Shown one piece after another: positions 8,000 to 16,862 of a DNA stretch of 64,000 nucleotides. How positions within the stretch are numbered: position 1 is the stretch's first letter; each line of letters begins with the position of its first letter. Source of the DNA: Hylemonella sp. (GTDB taxonomy: Bacteria; Pseudomonadota; Gammaproteobacteria; Burkholderiales; Burkholderiaceae_C); NCBI GenBank assembly GCA_030680575.1, contig JAUXVI010000002.1:60191-124190 (forward strand), given 5' to 3'. The notes below the pieces were generated by a model, which made no database searches, had not been told where the DNA came from, and saw only the letters and a list, made by a program, of their open reading frames with translations. The position numbers and the translations under genes are program-made.

Positions 8000-9214
8000 T
8001 CAGACGTTGCGCGTGATCAACTTACCCTTGGCGAACTTCTGTGGCCAGACCGTCACCAACTCCTTGTTCTGCCACTGCACCATCACCGGCTCTGCGTGAA
8101 CGTTCAGGCCTGTTTCGTCAAAGCGGACCTGTCCGTTGGTCATGGTCTTCGCCCAGCCTTGGTTGAAGGTGGTTGTGCGCAGTGCCTGCGATATATCCTC
8201 AGGCTTGGCTGACTTGGCAACGTTGATCGCTTGGGCAAGTACGTCCATGGCCACCGCGTTTTCCTGCGCCTCGTGCACCATGATGGACTTGAAACGCTTG
8301 CGGTAGCGATCAGTCGTGGCACTGTCCAAGTCATAGTTGGCCGAGCAGATCGACAACACGCCCTCGGAGTATTCGCCCAAGGCCTGCGCGAAGTCGGGAA
8401 TCACATAACCCGCAGAGCCACCCACGATCGGGATGTTGATGCGCTGCTGACGCAGTGCACGCACGATCAGCAGGCTGTCATTCAAGTAGGACACCGGAAA
8501 CACCATCTGCGCCTTGGAGGCACGCAGCTTGTTGATCAACGGCGTGACGTCAGTGATGCCCAGCGGGTAGGCCTCGTCCATTACGATCTCCACGCCCGCA
8601 GCCTTGGCCGCAGCGCGCAGGCCATTGGCCGTGGAGGTGCCAAACGCCGTGTCCTCGAACATGATCGCCACCTTGTTCACCTTGGACGCGCCACCTGCCA
8701 GCTCCAAGGCATAGTTGAACTGGGCACGGCCGATTACGCTACCCTTGGAGGTGACTTGGAACACGTTCTTGAAGCCGCGCCCGGTGATCTGGTCCGAATA
8801 CGACATAGTCAGCAGCGGCACGCGTCGGCGCTCGGTCACCTCCTGGACGGCCAGCGTCAGCGAAGAGGCAAATGCGCCAATGATGGCGCAACAGTCGTTC
8901 TCACCGATCATGCGCTGCGCCACGGTGGCTGCATTAGCCGGGGCGGAGGTTGAATCTGCAACCACCAGGTTGACCTTGGCCCCTCCCAGCGCCTTAAGGC
9001 CGCCCGCGGCGTTGAGCTCCTCGACCACGAGCTCGATACCCTGACGAGAGCTGATACCGAATTGGGCATTTGCGCCCGACAGCGGCAGGATCACGCCCAC
9101 ATTGACCGACTTGGACTGCGACAGCGCCGACAACGGCAAAGTACCGACCAAACCAGCGGCGGCCAGCCCCTTGAGGGCAAGGCGACGGTCGGTGGAGTTC
9201 TGGGAATCACGCAT
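8000..9214 (-). CDS. ABC transporter periplasmic substrate-binding protein, LivK/LivJ type
   Basis: A 404-residue type I periplasmic-binding protein. The N-terminus carries a probable Tat signal peptide, with twin Arg in DRRLALKGLAAAGLVG and a cleavage site near ALSQS. The mature part begins VNVGVILPLSGANAQFG, the standard opening of the Leu/Ile/Val-binding family, and continues with VVADSTSAPANAATVAQRMI and the ligand-pocket segment near residues 120-160. It is the first gene of the operon, behind a strong promoter and an AGGAGA ribosome-binding site. Linked CoA-transferase and lyase genes suggest an organic acid ligand rather than an amino acid. Confidence 0.92.
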   Translation of the reverse strand: MRDSQNSTDRRLALKGLAAAGLVGTLPLSALSQSKSVNVGVILPLSGANAQFGISSRQGIELVVEELNAAGGLKALGGAKVNLVVADSTSAPANAATVAQRMIGENDCCAIIGAFASSLTLAVQEVTERRRVPLLTMSYSDQITGRGFKNVFQVTSKGSVIGRAQFNYALELAGGASKVNKVAIMFEDTAFGTSTANGLRAAAKAAGVEIVMDEAYPLGITDVTPLINKLRASKAQMVFPVSYLNDSLLIVRALRQQRINIPIVGGSAGYVIPDFAQALGEYSEGVLSICSANYDLDSATTDRYRKRFKSIMVHEAQENAVAMDVLAQAINVAKSAKPEDISQALRTTTFNQGWAKTMTNGQVRFDETGLNVHAEPVMVQWQNKELVTVWPQKFAKGKLITRNV

Positions 9215-9249
9215 GAGGGTCTCCTGATAGTTGTTGAATTAAGTGAGAA

Positions 9250-9278
9250 ATTATGACTTCTGACTGCTTGTCCGTCAA
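9250..9278 (-). promoter_or_regulatory. sigma70-type promoter of the ABC transporter operon
   Basis: On the minus strand TTGACG (complement of 9273-9278) and CATAAT (complement of 9250-9255) are separated by exactly 17 bp. The -10 box ends 35 bp before the ATG at 9214, which leaves room for a leader of about 28 nt carrying AGGAGA. The match is close to consensus. Confidence 0.72.
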
Positions 9279-9294
9279 TAAGATTGACAGACAA
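9268..9294. promoter_or_regulatory. inverted-repeat operator overlapping the -35 box
   Basis: TTGTCCGTCAAT and ATTGACAGACAA are 12-nt arms with 11 complementary positions and a 3-nt centre. The repeat covers the -35 hexamer, so a bound protein would block RNA polymerase. Its shape fits a GntR/FadR-type or MarR-type repressor. No regulator gene for it is visible in the window, so the regulator is either encoded elsewhere or was lost when the neighbouring island formed. Confidence 0.6.
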
Positions 9295-9509
9295 TCTATC
9301 AATATTTTGATCCATGTCCACTTGGGACCTTCAAAAATCCCCCGGCTGGCCTCGATAAATTCCATATGGCGGAATTTTTTGTGCGGGGTATACACTCGGC
9401 GGATCACCTGCGGGCGGGCTGTCCCGTCCGATGCGTAAGGATGGTTCAGGATGACGGGGAACATGTCCGTAAGAGGTACACGGAACTCTGAACCCAACAA
9501 CAAAGTGAC

Positions 9510-9720
9510 CCGTTCGCCTCTCGGGGCGCTTGAGTAACTGACGATGCAACTGCTGCAGCGGCTCGGGCATGGTCTTGAAGGGCGCACCGTTGCGAAGCGC
9601 CTCGGGTTTGGGCTCGATCAGGCTGATGTAGTGAGTCCAGTCATAGATCGTCTGCTAACACTCCTGAATAGAAGCGATTACCGACCTCATAGCCATTTCG
9701 CTGATGGGCTTCATGCTCGA
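9510..9720 (-). pseudogene. IS21-type IstA transposase relic
   Basis: The minus-strand frame reads TIYDWTHYISLIEPKPEALR and NGAPFKTMPEPLQQLHRQLL, which match the C-terminal region of IS21-family IstA transposases (the YDW..YI.L...KP.ALRNGAPF..LP.PL..L pattern). An in-frame TAG precedes QTIYDW, the downstream part loses the family pattern after the KRPERR residues, and no IstB gene follows. It is an inert fragment. The rest of 9215-9880, apart from the promoter region, shows no other recognisable gene. Confidence 0.6.
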
Positions 9721-9880
9721 TTTGGATTGCGCCACGTACCCAGCCGAACTTTCCCCTCGTTTTGAACGATTGAAAGAGAAAATTTGCTCATTTAATGAGC
9801 GTCGGCTCGAAACTGGCAGCGGCAAATAGAGAGGGGATGTGATGTTTCTTTGGCCGCACGCCGGCGCCAAGCATCCCCGT

Positions 9881-11275
9881 TTAAGCCAATTCTTTGGCTG
9901 ACGACAAGCGCAGGAGGTTCTCTGCGCAGATTCCCTTCATATCCTTGCTGATGCCGTTGTAACTGGCAGCAGCTTCCCAGAAGGCCAGTGCAGCGCTGCA
10001 GGCCACCATCCAGGCCTCCCGCTCCTGGGGCTTGGGCAGGCGCACCTCGTACTGCAGGCGCGGCAGCTCGCCGCCTCCCATGGGCGCGTACATCATCGGC
10101 AGCATGTCGTACACGGGCGCGAGCTCCAGGCGCGTACCAGGCACGAAGCTCAGATTCCCCTTGTGCATGTCGCTGTTGCCGATCAGCTGCCCATACCACC
10201 AGATGCGCTGGATCAGGCCGACGCACTCGGCATCAATGAGCTTGAGCGCCAGCAGCCTCTGGGCAAGGTCCGCCCAGTTCTGGGTCGCCTGTCCTATCAT
10301 GGCGTCATCCACGCTGCTCAAGCTGCACAGTGGGCTTCGGCCCCACTCGCCATGCCGGTCGAAGCGCTCGACCTCCAGCATCACGCGGGTGCCCACCTCC
10401 AGCACACGGCTGCGCGCGGCCGCCACGCCCAGCAAACGGGCATGCTCAAGCCCCAGGTGCTCACACACCAGAAGATCGGCCCAGCGGCTGACAGCTCCCC
10501 CCGCCGCTCCGGCATCGCGCTCGCCTGAGAACTTCACGATCACGTGAGGCGTGCCATCCTTGCCAGAAGGGGACTCCCGCCGTGCAGTGAACTTTGGAAA
10601 CTCGCCGCCTGCGCTGGAGCCGGCACCCCCCAGGGCACTCGCTTTGTCCGCAAGATCCGCATAGGCCTGGACCAGTTCGCTCTCCTGCAGGGCAGGCGGA
10701 CGGCTCCCCTTGCTGTCCAGCCACTGCTGCAACGCCACGTCCCCCACGATCAGGTTGCCACTGGTGTCCGCACCCCTGCGTGTCAGGATGTGCAGCGCGT
10801 CATCGTCGCCCCATTCGGTGGGGTTGGTCGACACGCCAAGGTCGGCGGCAACCAGACGGGCGAAGCTGCGTCCCAGAAAGCCCTGTGGCCGCATGTCCTG
10901 CAAGGGGTAGGGCAAGCCTGGCCAGAAGCCACGGCGGTACTCCTCGTCCACCGGCCAGCCCATGGCCTGAACGTCCAGCACAGAGCCATCCGGCCACGCC
11001 AGATCGAGCTGGCCGACATGGCCGGCCCGGCCATCCCTGTCCACCGCGTAGACCGGGAAGCGCCCCGGCACACCACGCAGTGACCGGCGCCAGTAGTAGC
11101 AGCGGCTCGGGCCGCGGCCGACAGCCAGCACCTGGTCGCCCAACTCGCGCAGCATGCGTGAGATCGTAGGTTGGCTGACCCCCAGCTTGGCCACCAGATC
11201 TTGAGCCTTAAGTCCGGGCTGGGCCTGCAACAGCTTGGGCAGCTGGTCCCGTTGAAGTTGGTTTTTGACGCGCAT
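9881..11275 (-). CDS. HipA-family kinase with N-terminal HTH, YjjJ-like
   Basis: A 464-residue HipA-family Ser/Thr kinase-like protein. Residues 1-60 form a winged helix-turn-helix (VAKLGVSQPTISRMLRELG), followed by an N-lobe with GFLGRSFARL and a catalytic region NSDMHKGNLSF (HipA catalytic-loop equivalent) and APVYDMLPMMY (metal-binding Asp). Fusion of an HTH to the kinase in a single gene, without a separate HipB, is the arrangement of E. coli YjjJ, a solitary HipA-type toxin. The start at 11275 (MRVKNQLQRDQ) is chosen over an upstream Met at 11344 because the longer form would code through the promoter and operator repeats. Confidence 0.85.
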   Translation of the reverse strand: MRVKNQLQRDQLPKLLQAQPGLKAQDLVAKLGVSQPTISRMLRELGDQVLAVGRGPSRCYYWRRSLRGVPGRFPVYAVDRDGRAGHVGQLDLAWPDGSVLDVQAMGWPVDEEYRRGFWPGLPYPLQDMRPQGFLGRSFARLVAADLGVSTNPTEWGDDDALHILTRRGADTSGNLIVGDVALQQWLDSKGSRPPALQESELVQAYADLADKASALGGAGSSAGGEFPKFTARRESPSGKDGTPHVIVKFSGERDAGAAGGAVSRWADLLVCEHLGLEHARLLGVAAARSRVLEVGTRVMLEVERFDRHGEWGRSPLCSLSSVDDAMIGQATQNWADLAQRLLALKLIDAECVGLIQRIWWYGQLIGNSDMHKGNLSFVPGTRLELAPVYDMLPMMYAPMGGGELPRLQYEVRLPKPQEREAWMVACSAALAFWEAAASYNGISKDMKGICAENLLRLSSAKELA

Positions 11276-11282
11276 GACTTTT

Positions 11283-11399
11283 ATTATGAATAGATATATG
11301 AATAAGTCAAAACAAATATTCTCTATGCGATACGGATATGACAAGTTGATACGCGGGCTTATTTTGAATAGATTATTGAATGACGGCCGTAAATTTACG
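11283..11399 (-). promoter_or_regulatory. promoter and repeated operator of the HipA-like gene
   Basis: TTGACT (complement of 11305-11310) and CATAAT (complement of 11283-11288) are 16 bp apart, and the ATG at 11275 lies only 7 nt beyond the -10 box, so the mRNA would be nearly leaderless. Two copies of a 19-bp element sit at 11287-11305 and 11365-11383; each holds two TGAAT units 12 bp apart. A perfect 12-bp palindrome CGTAAATTTACG lies at 11388-11399. The repeats cover the promoter, which fits autorepression through the gene product's own HTH domain. Confidence 0.5.
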
Positions 11400-12048
11400 A
11401 GACGTGTAGGCCCCTACCGGGGCTGGTGTGGCCAGCACGCAGATCCGTGAAGAACCAGAAAAAAGTCGCGGGCTTTCGCGAGAGGCTTGGGGCTGGCTGG
11501 CGGCAAGGGCGCCAAGGATGACCTTCACCCCATGCGTATAGGTGAAAACCATAGCCACCTCTATCCGTATGCCGTAACAGCATTTGGCAAATCCCTCAGA
11601 CTGCCGACTTACCGGACGCGGGAAGCCGTCAGTGGCAGTTGCTGTGTCGGGATACCAGTCCGATCAAGGCCCTACCCGTTCTGTGCAGTCGATTCAATTA
11701 GCTCAAGGCGCACAGAACCGGTCCGGATCTTTTGACAACCTCAAAATCGGCAGGCAGAATTTCATTCACGGCATTTCGACAATGCCGTCGCTGATCTTGT
11801 GTCAGCCATCAACAGCATGCCGCATCAGCACTTTGACTTGCTGCGGCCGCTGGCTTTCCAGGCCAGCCATAAACCGTTCCCGTACTCATAGTCGGGAACC
11901 GACTAGGAACCTTTCGCGGTCCTAGTCACAGCACTCCGCAGCGGCACCGGCAGCCGCCTGCCACCCCATCCCCCCGATTGTCCTGATCTGTCATCAGGCA
12001 GTTGTTCGCGCTTGCCGGAAGCGCGCTCTTTCTGCTTCTGGAACCTAT
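11400..12048. other. gene-free stretch before the recombinase operon
   Basis: About 650 bp with no gene that I can support. Short open frames occur, for example HFDNAVADLVSAINSMPHQ at about 11775-11892 on the plus strand, which may be a decayed coding remnant, but I cannot name a family. Structured inverted repeats are concentrated at 11891-11927. Confidence 0.4.
11891..11927. repeat. two overlapping inverted repeats upstream of the recombinase operon
   Basis: GTCGG-gaa-CCGAC (11891-11903) shares its last 3 bases with a second hairpin whose arms are GACTAGGAACC (11901-11911) and GGTCCTAGTC (11918-11927), with one bulged base. They lie about 120 bp before the first recombinase gene. Paired inverted repeats at this position could be recombinase-binding core sites, a regulator operator, or leader hairpins. 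Confidence 0.5.
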
Positions 12049-14079
12049 ATGCCTACTTTGCTTGAAGACCCGTGCACGACGGTACTTGACATTCCCATTT
12101 CGACGACGACCGCCACTGTGGTTTCAACACTGGCGTCCATGCTACAAGCGGAGTCACTAGACTTCTCAGCGCTGCCGGTCCTGGTCAACACCCGCCGTTG
12201 CCTGCAACACGCCATGAGGGCACTGCCGGCCGCCAACGAACCAATGGCCGATGCCTGTCGCAGCCTCGATGCCGCCATTGACGAGCTGAAAAGCCATCAG
12301 CTGATTACTCCGGGGGTGACTGCCGGGTTCATGCCCGCGAACCGACCGGCCTTGAGATTGCTGTCGAAATTGCCTGACCGAGCTCCTGACCAGTTGACAC
12401 AAACGGTGGGCAATCTCCTGATCACCAGCTGGCTGACCGACCTGCCGTTGCCAAGGCAACGGTGCGAAAGTCTGAACGCACTATGCCGCGCCGTTCGAGA
12501 CGAGCCCAGTCTCCTCAATGAACAGACCAGCACCCTTGAGTTTTTGCTCCATCGAAGTCGCAAGGACTTGCTGGAAACGCTTGCACAGCACGTTCTAACC
12601 AAAGACAAAAACATTCTGAGATTCAACAGCCTGCTGACCAACCATTTGCGGTCCGATTTGTCGAGTGCGCACGCCGAGCGCCAGCGGGACTCGAACTTGC
12701 GGCACTTCCTGGCTGGTAAAGCGTTATCGAAAGCGATAGCCAAACTCCTGAACGCCATGACCGCTGGCGATTCGGAGGCGCTTGTGACGCTGATCGGGTT
12801 CAGCTTGAACCTTCACTGGGATCTCCTCTGCCAGGTTCCACTGCATCAGGGCAACGACGGCCAAGGGCACATCTTTTGGCTAGATCCTGTTGGAGGCGTT
12901 GCGTATTTAGATGTACGACCCCTGCTGCGTGAACTCGGACAACCCATTGATGGCTGCGAAGTTACCAGCGACACGCTCCGCCTGCCCTTGCCCAAGGTAC
13001 TTGCCGAGCATCTGAAAATTGCAACAACCGTTCGGCCATCGGCATGCCGCTTGGGTGAGCTATCCGATGAAAAAGCATCTGAAGGCGGCACGCTGGCCAC
13101 GGCCCGAACCGATTCGCTTCGGACCCAGCTCATCCGCAGCGGCCCATCTTTGGCAATCCGTCGGACGGCCAACCGAGCCGTAGCCGCCTATGGCTTTCTT
13201 GCATTTCATTTATTGGATCATTCTGACCTGCCATATCTTTGCGTTTCCGAGGAGCAGATCTGGCGACTTCGCGCTCAAGTGTTTGAGATGGCTGGTTTGG
13301 GCGCCGCGGTAGCCGTAGGCTCCCCGTTGCCAAGCAGAGTTGGATCGACCCGTACGGCCCGCGGGGACACAGTGCGTGCCGTCTTCGCCGAGCTCGACGC
13401 GGCAGTGTCCGAGGTGCGTGTCGGTCGCCGCTACGGCCTCTCCAGCCTGATCGAGCACCACAACCAATACGCCCGCCGTGTCGGCATGTTTCTGCAGTTT
13501 GTCGCGGGGGCGCGGGCAACACAGACTTCTGGTTTTTTGGCGTCCAGTTGGTTCGACGGTTCGCTATTCGGCTACCTGGATGACAAAGATGTCGGCGCCG
13601 CGGGCGGACGCACGCCCATCCCGATCTCGCCGACAATGACATTGCAACTGAAGCTCTGGCGCCGCCACCTACAGAGCCTGCAAGGCCGCCTTATCAAACA
13701 ACTCGGATACCGGGCGAGTGCCACGTCGGCACACATTGAGGCCATCGTACGACGTGAACCGGTGCCGCTGCTGTTCCTGCTCGACGTTGACGGTGCGCCG
13801 CAACCGATGCGGACGGAATATCTTTTCACCGGGCAGGCGACCAATCTGAATCGGGACTGGGGCAGGCACGTGATGGCATCCAGTTTGACGGCGATCGACC
13901 AGCCGTTGGCCGATGTTCATTTTTTTCTGCGGCACCAAGGGGGTGGCATCAACCCCCAATCCGCACTTGGGACCGAGGTCCAGATCGATCGCCTGCTTCG
14001 CACTTCACTGACCATCGACTTGATCCTCCGGGACCTAAACATCCTTCCTTTGGCAGGACTGGCGGGAGAAGCCCGATGA
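12049..14079 (+). CDS. large protein with degenerate tyrosine-recombinase C-terminal domain
   Basis: A 676-residue protein, first of four coupled genes. I do not recognise the N-terminal 400 residues. The C-terminal part (about 440-676) has the layout of a tyrosine recombinase: a box-I-like Arg in VAGARATQTSG (about residue 488), a beta-hairpin with GRTPIPIS, and a box-II-like HFFLRHQGGG at 624-633 (Arg628, His629). I find no Tyr in the place of the nucleophile after it. It may be a DNA-binding partner or an inactive subunit for the complete recombinase two genes downstream. The stop overlaps the next start as ATGA. Confidence 0.6.
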   Translation: MPTLLEDPCTTVLDIPISTTTATVVSTLASMLQAESLDFSALPVLVNTRRCLQHAMRALPAANEPMADACRSLDAAIDELKSHQLITPGVTAGFMPANRPALRLLSKLPDRAPDQLTQTVGNLLITSWLTDLPLPRQRCESLNALCRAVRDEPSLLNEQTSTLEFLLHRSRKDLLETLAQHVLTKDKNILRFNSLLTNHLRSDLSSAHAERQRDSNLRHFLAGKALSKAIAKLLNAMTAGDSEALVTLIGFSLNLHWDLLCQVPLHQGNDGQGHIFWLDPVGGVAYLDVRPLLRELGQPIDGCEVTSDTLRLPLPKVLAEHLKIATTVRPSACRLGELSDEKASEGGTLATARTDSLRTQLIRSGPSLAIRRTANRAVAAYGFLAFHLLDHSDLPYLCVSEEQIWRLRAQVFEMAGLGAAVAVGSPLPSRVGSTRTARGDTVRAVFAELDAAVSEVRVGRRYGLSSLIEHHNQYARRVGMFLQFVAGARATQTSGFLASSWFDGSLFGYLDDKDVGAAGGRTPIPISPTMTLQLKLWRRHLQSLQGRLIKQLGYRASATSAHIEAIVRREPVPLLFLLDVDGAPQPMRTEYLFTGQATNLNRDWGRHVMASSLTAIDQPLADVHFFLRHQGGGINPQSALGTEVQIDRLLRTSLTIDLILRDLNILPLAGLAGEAR

Positions 14080-14582
14080 AATGCGCGCCAGTGACATCTG
14101 GCTACGTCCCACAGCATCAGGACCGTGGCCCCATCCTCCGACAAGGGGCTGACGATGCCGTCTGGGCACTCAACCTTTACTCGGGTGCAGCAGCCCATAG
14201 GTTTCAACGATTTGTGCAAGACTTGCCATCTCATTTGGCCCATATTTCCCCCACAGTGGGGTTCCTGCTATGCGCGATCGCATACGACTGTGTGCTTGCT
14301 GAGGGCGACCTCATTGCCATGGCACAGGCGGCATCTTCGGCAGTGCCTCCAACTGTCGGATCCCGTGTCTCGTGGATGTCCACGCGAGAAGCCTATGTGC
14401 ACCTCGATGCACGCTGCCTGTCAGTGCGATCCCGCCTCATCGTCCGGCGCTTGCCGTCCGAGGTCGATTGGCCAGCCACGTTGACAGAGCTTCGTGGCTT
14501 TCTAAGGACGAACTACCCAGAAGTGGACGACACGGACGACGCACGAGTGCTCACCAAGGTACTCATCGACGCGCGTACATAG
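14076..14582 (+). CDS. hypothetical protein of the recombinase operon
   Basis: A 168-residue protein of unknown function, translationally coupled to the 676-residue gene by a 4-bp overlap. No motif, signal peptide or strong membrane segment is evident; one moderately hydrophobic stretch lies near residues 60-75 (VGFLLCAIAYDCVLAEG). Its fixed position between two recombinase-like genes suggests an accessory subunit of the same machine. This is inference from context only. Confidence 0.6.
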   Translation: MKCAPVTSGYVPQHQDRGPILRQGADDAVWALNLYSGAAAHRFQRFVQDLPSHLAHISPTVGFLLCAIAYDCVLAEGDLIAMAQAASSAVPPTVGSRVSWMSTREAYVHLDARCLSVRSRLIVRRLPSEVDWPATLTELRGFLRTNYPEVDDTDDARVLTKVLIDART

Positions 14583-14621
14583 TGGTATTTGCATCTCCCG
14601 CTGTGCCTTTTTTCACACGTA

Positions 14622-16862
14622 ATGGGCGCGGTGCGGATGCCAATACTTGATGAGACGGTGCTGCGGCGTGTGAAAAACGGAACTGCGCAGCACGCTTTTC
14701 TGCACACTCCATCTGACGAGGCGCTTGGCGCTGCACATGATCACGCCCTTGATAAGCTGCTGGACATCGCGTCGAACGAACTGCTGGCTCACCCCAAGCA
14801 GACAATCTGTCAGATTCAGTCGATCTTCTCGATCAGCACAAACCGCGCCGGCCTCCGCCTTGCCACTCACCTTAATGCCCGAGAGTTGCACGACAAGCTG
14901 ACACTTGCCATTGACTTGATGCGGTCCGAGGGCTGGGTTGCTTCTGTATTGTTGAGTTGGGCCGTTCACCTCCTGAACGTGGGCAGTGTGCGCAAAGCCA
15001 ACCCGGCCATTTCCACTCTCGCAGCTTACGTAAATGTTCTGCTGGAGCCGCTGGCCAACACACTGCGCCAGCTGAAATTCCCCCCTGCGCTGTATTCGCA
15101 GGATGATTGGGTAACGCTGTTCGAGGAACTTCGACAACACACGACGTCAGGTCAGCATGCGGCCGCGCTTGCCTCGCTCCATCACTGGGCTGTGCGAACC
15201 TATGGTTGCGACCCGATGCCCGACGTGATGTTTCAGACCGTCGAAGCCACACGGGTACACACCAACCTCATCTGGCCAGATGAACAGCAGCGCGCCCTGG
15301 ACCTTGCGGCCACGGTGTCGCCTGATGAGCGGGTATGCCAGCAGGTGCAGGTCATGCTGGCCTTGGGATCGGGCGGTCTGTTTCGCATCGGCGAAATCTC
15401 TGGGCTGACCACCACGGACCTACAGGATGGCGACAACGGTCTGTGCGTGCACCTCAGCCCGGGGCGTGGCGTCCATGGTGGGAAGAGTCGCGCGGCGCGG
15501 CGCATCGTCCGAATTCATGATCCGGCACTGATTGCCCTGATCACTCAATGGCGCGTGCGCCGAAATCTGGAATCGGGACTCGCTCCGATCGAAGCCCTCC
15601 TGCTTTTTGGAGACCCTCATACGCCACGCAAGCTGTATCGGATGGGGCATTGCATCCGCCTCGTTAACGACATTCTGAGACGCGCCACCGGTGACGACAG
15701 CGTGTCGTTCCACTCCCTGCGTCACGCCGGCGCCACCGCCCGTGCTTACACCCTGCTCACCCAGGCCCAGCCACCTTCGGCCGTGTCGCCACTCGACGAG
15801 CTGTGCCATGAAATGGGGCACGCGACCCGCCACACTTTGTGGTCGACATATTTCCACCTGCCCGAGTTTGCATTACGCGAGGCCAGCGATTTGATACCGT
15901 CTATCGCGGCACTCAGCGCCGAGGAGGCTGCTTTTTGGCTAGACCTGACACCAGCGGCGCTGCGCCAGCGCGCATGCAGGGCAGCGTCCGAATCTGCGTC
16001 GACGGCAGCTCTCTACCTTCAATGGGTACAGCAACTAGCCGACGGCGCATCTCCAACGCAGCGTCGACCGGGTGAGTGCAAGACCTTTCAACTGCCAACG
16101 GCAGCACCGCCATGCACCAACGCCTCGAAGGATTTGCACTGGGTTCGCCAGGCGCTGGCAGTGATTGCTCAAGGCAGCACGAGTGAGACCGCTTGCATGC
16201 TCTTGTCTTGTGCTCCTGAGGGCCTTCGGCTTTTGTGCCTAGCGATACAGCTGGCGCTCGGGTCTCTGACGACCGTCGGTAGGAACCAATCTCCGCCATT
16301 GCTTCTCGCCTCTGCTGACACCGACCATGCGCTTGAGTGGGCACGACAGCAGATCACATGCCAACACTGGGCCTTTGAACTCGGATCCAATGCCCTGCTG
16401 CAAGTCTTGGCGATTTACCTTGAACGGAACGCGCACACACAGACGTGCGCTGAGGCTGCCTTGGCCTGGACAAAGATGCGACGACGAAACGTGTTGTCTA
16501 TGCACGATCCGGTGGCCACGCAGGCCATGCTTCACCTGCTCAGACAGGCCAATTTTCCTGCCGATGCGTTGGTTGTTCGCATCCAGGCTGAGACCGATAG
16601 CAGCAACGAGGGGTTACTGCGAACTGAGTCTTCAATGCGCGAGATCCGCGCTTCTGTTCAGCTAGGCGTTGGCGCGTCGGTTCGCATTGAGCGCGTCAGG
16701 CCTCGCCGCGGCCAACCAGATCTCTACCTGGTCGTGGGCCGCTCACGCCTGACGCCAGGAATCAGTGCGCCTTCAGCTTCTTTACGCATGTGCGAGTTTC
16801 ACGGACTGCTCTTTTCGTTATGCGTTTATCAATCGATGACCAAAGGAATATCGCAACCATGA
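14622..16862 (+). CDS. large tyrosine recombinase (site-specific integrase)
   Basis: A protein of about 746 residues with all six tyrosine-recombinase catalytic positions. Counting from the furthest upstream possible start (TTG at 14589) they are Arg266 in LFRIGEISGL, Lys299 in HGGKSRAARR, His375 and Arg378 in HSLRHAGA, His411 in MGHATRHT and Tyr421 in WSTYFHLPEF. More than 300 residues follow the nucleophile, an unusually long C-terminal extension without a known motif. Start sites at 14589 (TTG), 14622 and 14637 (ATG) are all possible; none has a strong ribosome-binding site. The stop overlaps the next ATG. Confidence 0.78.
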   Translation: MGAVRMPILDETVLRRVKNGTAQHAFLHTPSDEALGAAHDHALDKLLDIASNELLAHPKQTICQIQSIFSISTNRAGLRLATHLNARELHDKLTLAIDLMRSEGWVASVLLSWAVHLLNVGSVRKANPAISTLAAYVNVLLEPLANTLRQLKFPPALYSQDDWVTLFEELRQHTTSGQHAAALASLHHWAVRTYGCDPMPDVMFQTVEATRVHTNLIWPDEQQRALDLAATVSPDERVCQQVQVMLALGSGGLFRIGEISGLTTTDLQDGDNGLCVHLSPGRGVHGGKSRAARRIVRIHDPALIALITQWRVRRNLESGLAPIEALLLFGDPHTPRKLYRMGHCIRLVNDILRRATGDDSVSFHSLRHAGATARAYTLLTQAQPPSAVSPLDELCHEMGHATRHTLWSTYFHLPEFALREASDLIPSIAALSAEEAAFWLDLTPAALRQRACRAASESASTAALYLQWVQQLADGASPTQRRPGECKTFQLPTAAPPCTNASKDLHWVRQALAVIAQGSTSETACMLLSCAPEGLRLLCLAIQLALGSLTTVGRNQSPPLLLASADTDHALEWARQQITCQHWAFELGSNALLQVLAIYLERNAHTQTCAEAALAWTKMRRRNVLSMHDPVATQAMLHLLRQANFPADALVVRIQAETDSSNEGLLRTESSMREIRASVQLGVGASVRIERVRPRRGQPDLYLVVGRSRLTPGISAPSASLRMCEFHGLLFSLCVYQSMTKGISQP

